From: Nitrospinaceae bacterium UBA7883
GTDB taxonomy: Bacteria; Nitrospinota_A; UBA7883
Length of the DNA: 5,582 bases
Direction: 5' to 3'
NCBI GenBank assembly: GCA_002500605.1
Contig: DLRR01000018.1
Span: 4,695-10,276, forward strand
Shown: positions 5,490-5,582 of the stretch, piece after piece
Numbering within the stretch: position 1 is the stretch's first letter
Layout of the letters: the number at the start of each line of letters is the position of its first letter
Translations under genes and position numbers: made by a program
The notes under the pieces: model-generated
The model's database searches: none
Told to the model about the DNA's origin: nothing
What the model saw: the letters and a program-made list of their open reading frames with translations, nothing else

Positions 5490-5582
5490 CCTTCTTGTAG
5501 AGACATATCTAACCTGAATACAAATTAATTAATCTCATATCAAATACCTCTAATCTAAAATTCGATCTTATACTGGCTATCG
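5490..5582. other. Downstream AT-rich intergenic end, nothing recognised
   Basis: The last 93 bases are AT-rich and carry no reading frame with a recognisable product, no hairpin followed by a T-run, and no copy of the 24-bp repeat or the Sel1 leader. Termination of the lipoprotein transcript is not visible within the window. Confidence 0.5.

Noticed and set aside
1..5582. CRISPR array, tRNA or rRNA genes
   Set aside because: No regularly spaced repeats and no recognisable tRNA or rRNA sequence were seen; the repeats present are two-copy and tied to Sel1 genes.

Overview
The window looks like part of a chromosome from a Gram-negative environmental bacterium. The evidence is a predicted lipoprotein, an exported metallo-beta-lactamase-fold protein, Sel1-repeat proteins with a Sec-type leader, and the glycine-loop end of a eukaryotic-type Ser/Thr kinase. 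I would guess an uncultured proteobacterium or a deltaproteobacterium-like lineage, but the sequence does not settle this. All recognised genes lie on the + strand.

The left part (1-1469) holds the C-terminal 90 residues of a Sel1-repeat protein that begins outside the window. After it come an extended -10 promoter and an intact alanine dehydrogenase gene (ald). Ald looks like ordinary metabolism and has no evident link to its neighbours.

The middle part (1460-2181) is a damaged patch. It has the first ~38 codons of a Ser/Thr kinase, cut off just before one copy of a perfect 24-bp direct repeat. A second Sel1 gene follows, whose leader and last codons are each out of frame by one base. The patch ends with the second copy of the 24-bp repeat. 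The two Sel1 genes also share about 31 bp of sequence beyond their stop codons, so the duplicated unit was larger than the reading frame.

The right part (2182-3711) is a compact two-gene operon. It encodes a VanZ-family membrane protein and an exported ComEC-like metallo-beta-lactamase-fold protein, joined by an ATGA stop/start overlap with a strong ribosome-binding site. It is followed by a short orphan copy of the Sel1-family leader (3742-3813). That leader runs into the start of a 559-residue, visibly AT-richer lipoprotein built of about 12 beta-propeller-like repeats (3810-5489).

The most interesting pattern is the dispersed Sel1 module: a 24-bp upstream block, a leader, a body and a 3' flank. 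Pieces of it border the kinase remnant, the VanZ/MBL operon and the lipoprotein gene. This suggests that duplication and recombination of a Sel1 family shaped the locus. No complete mobile element, tRNA, rRNA or CRISPR array is visible.
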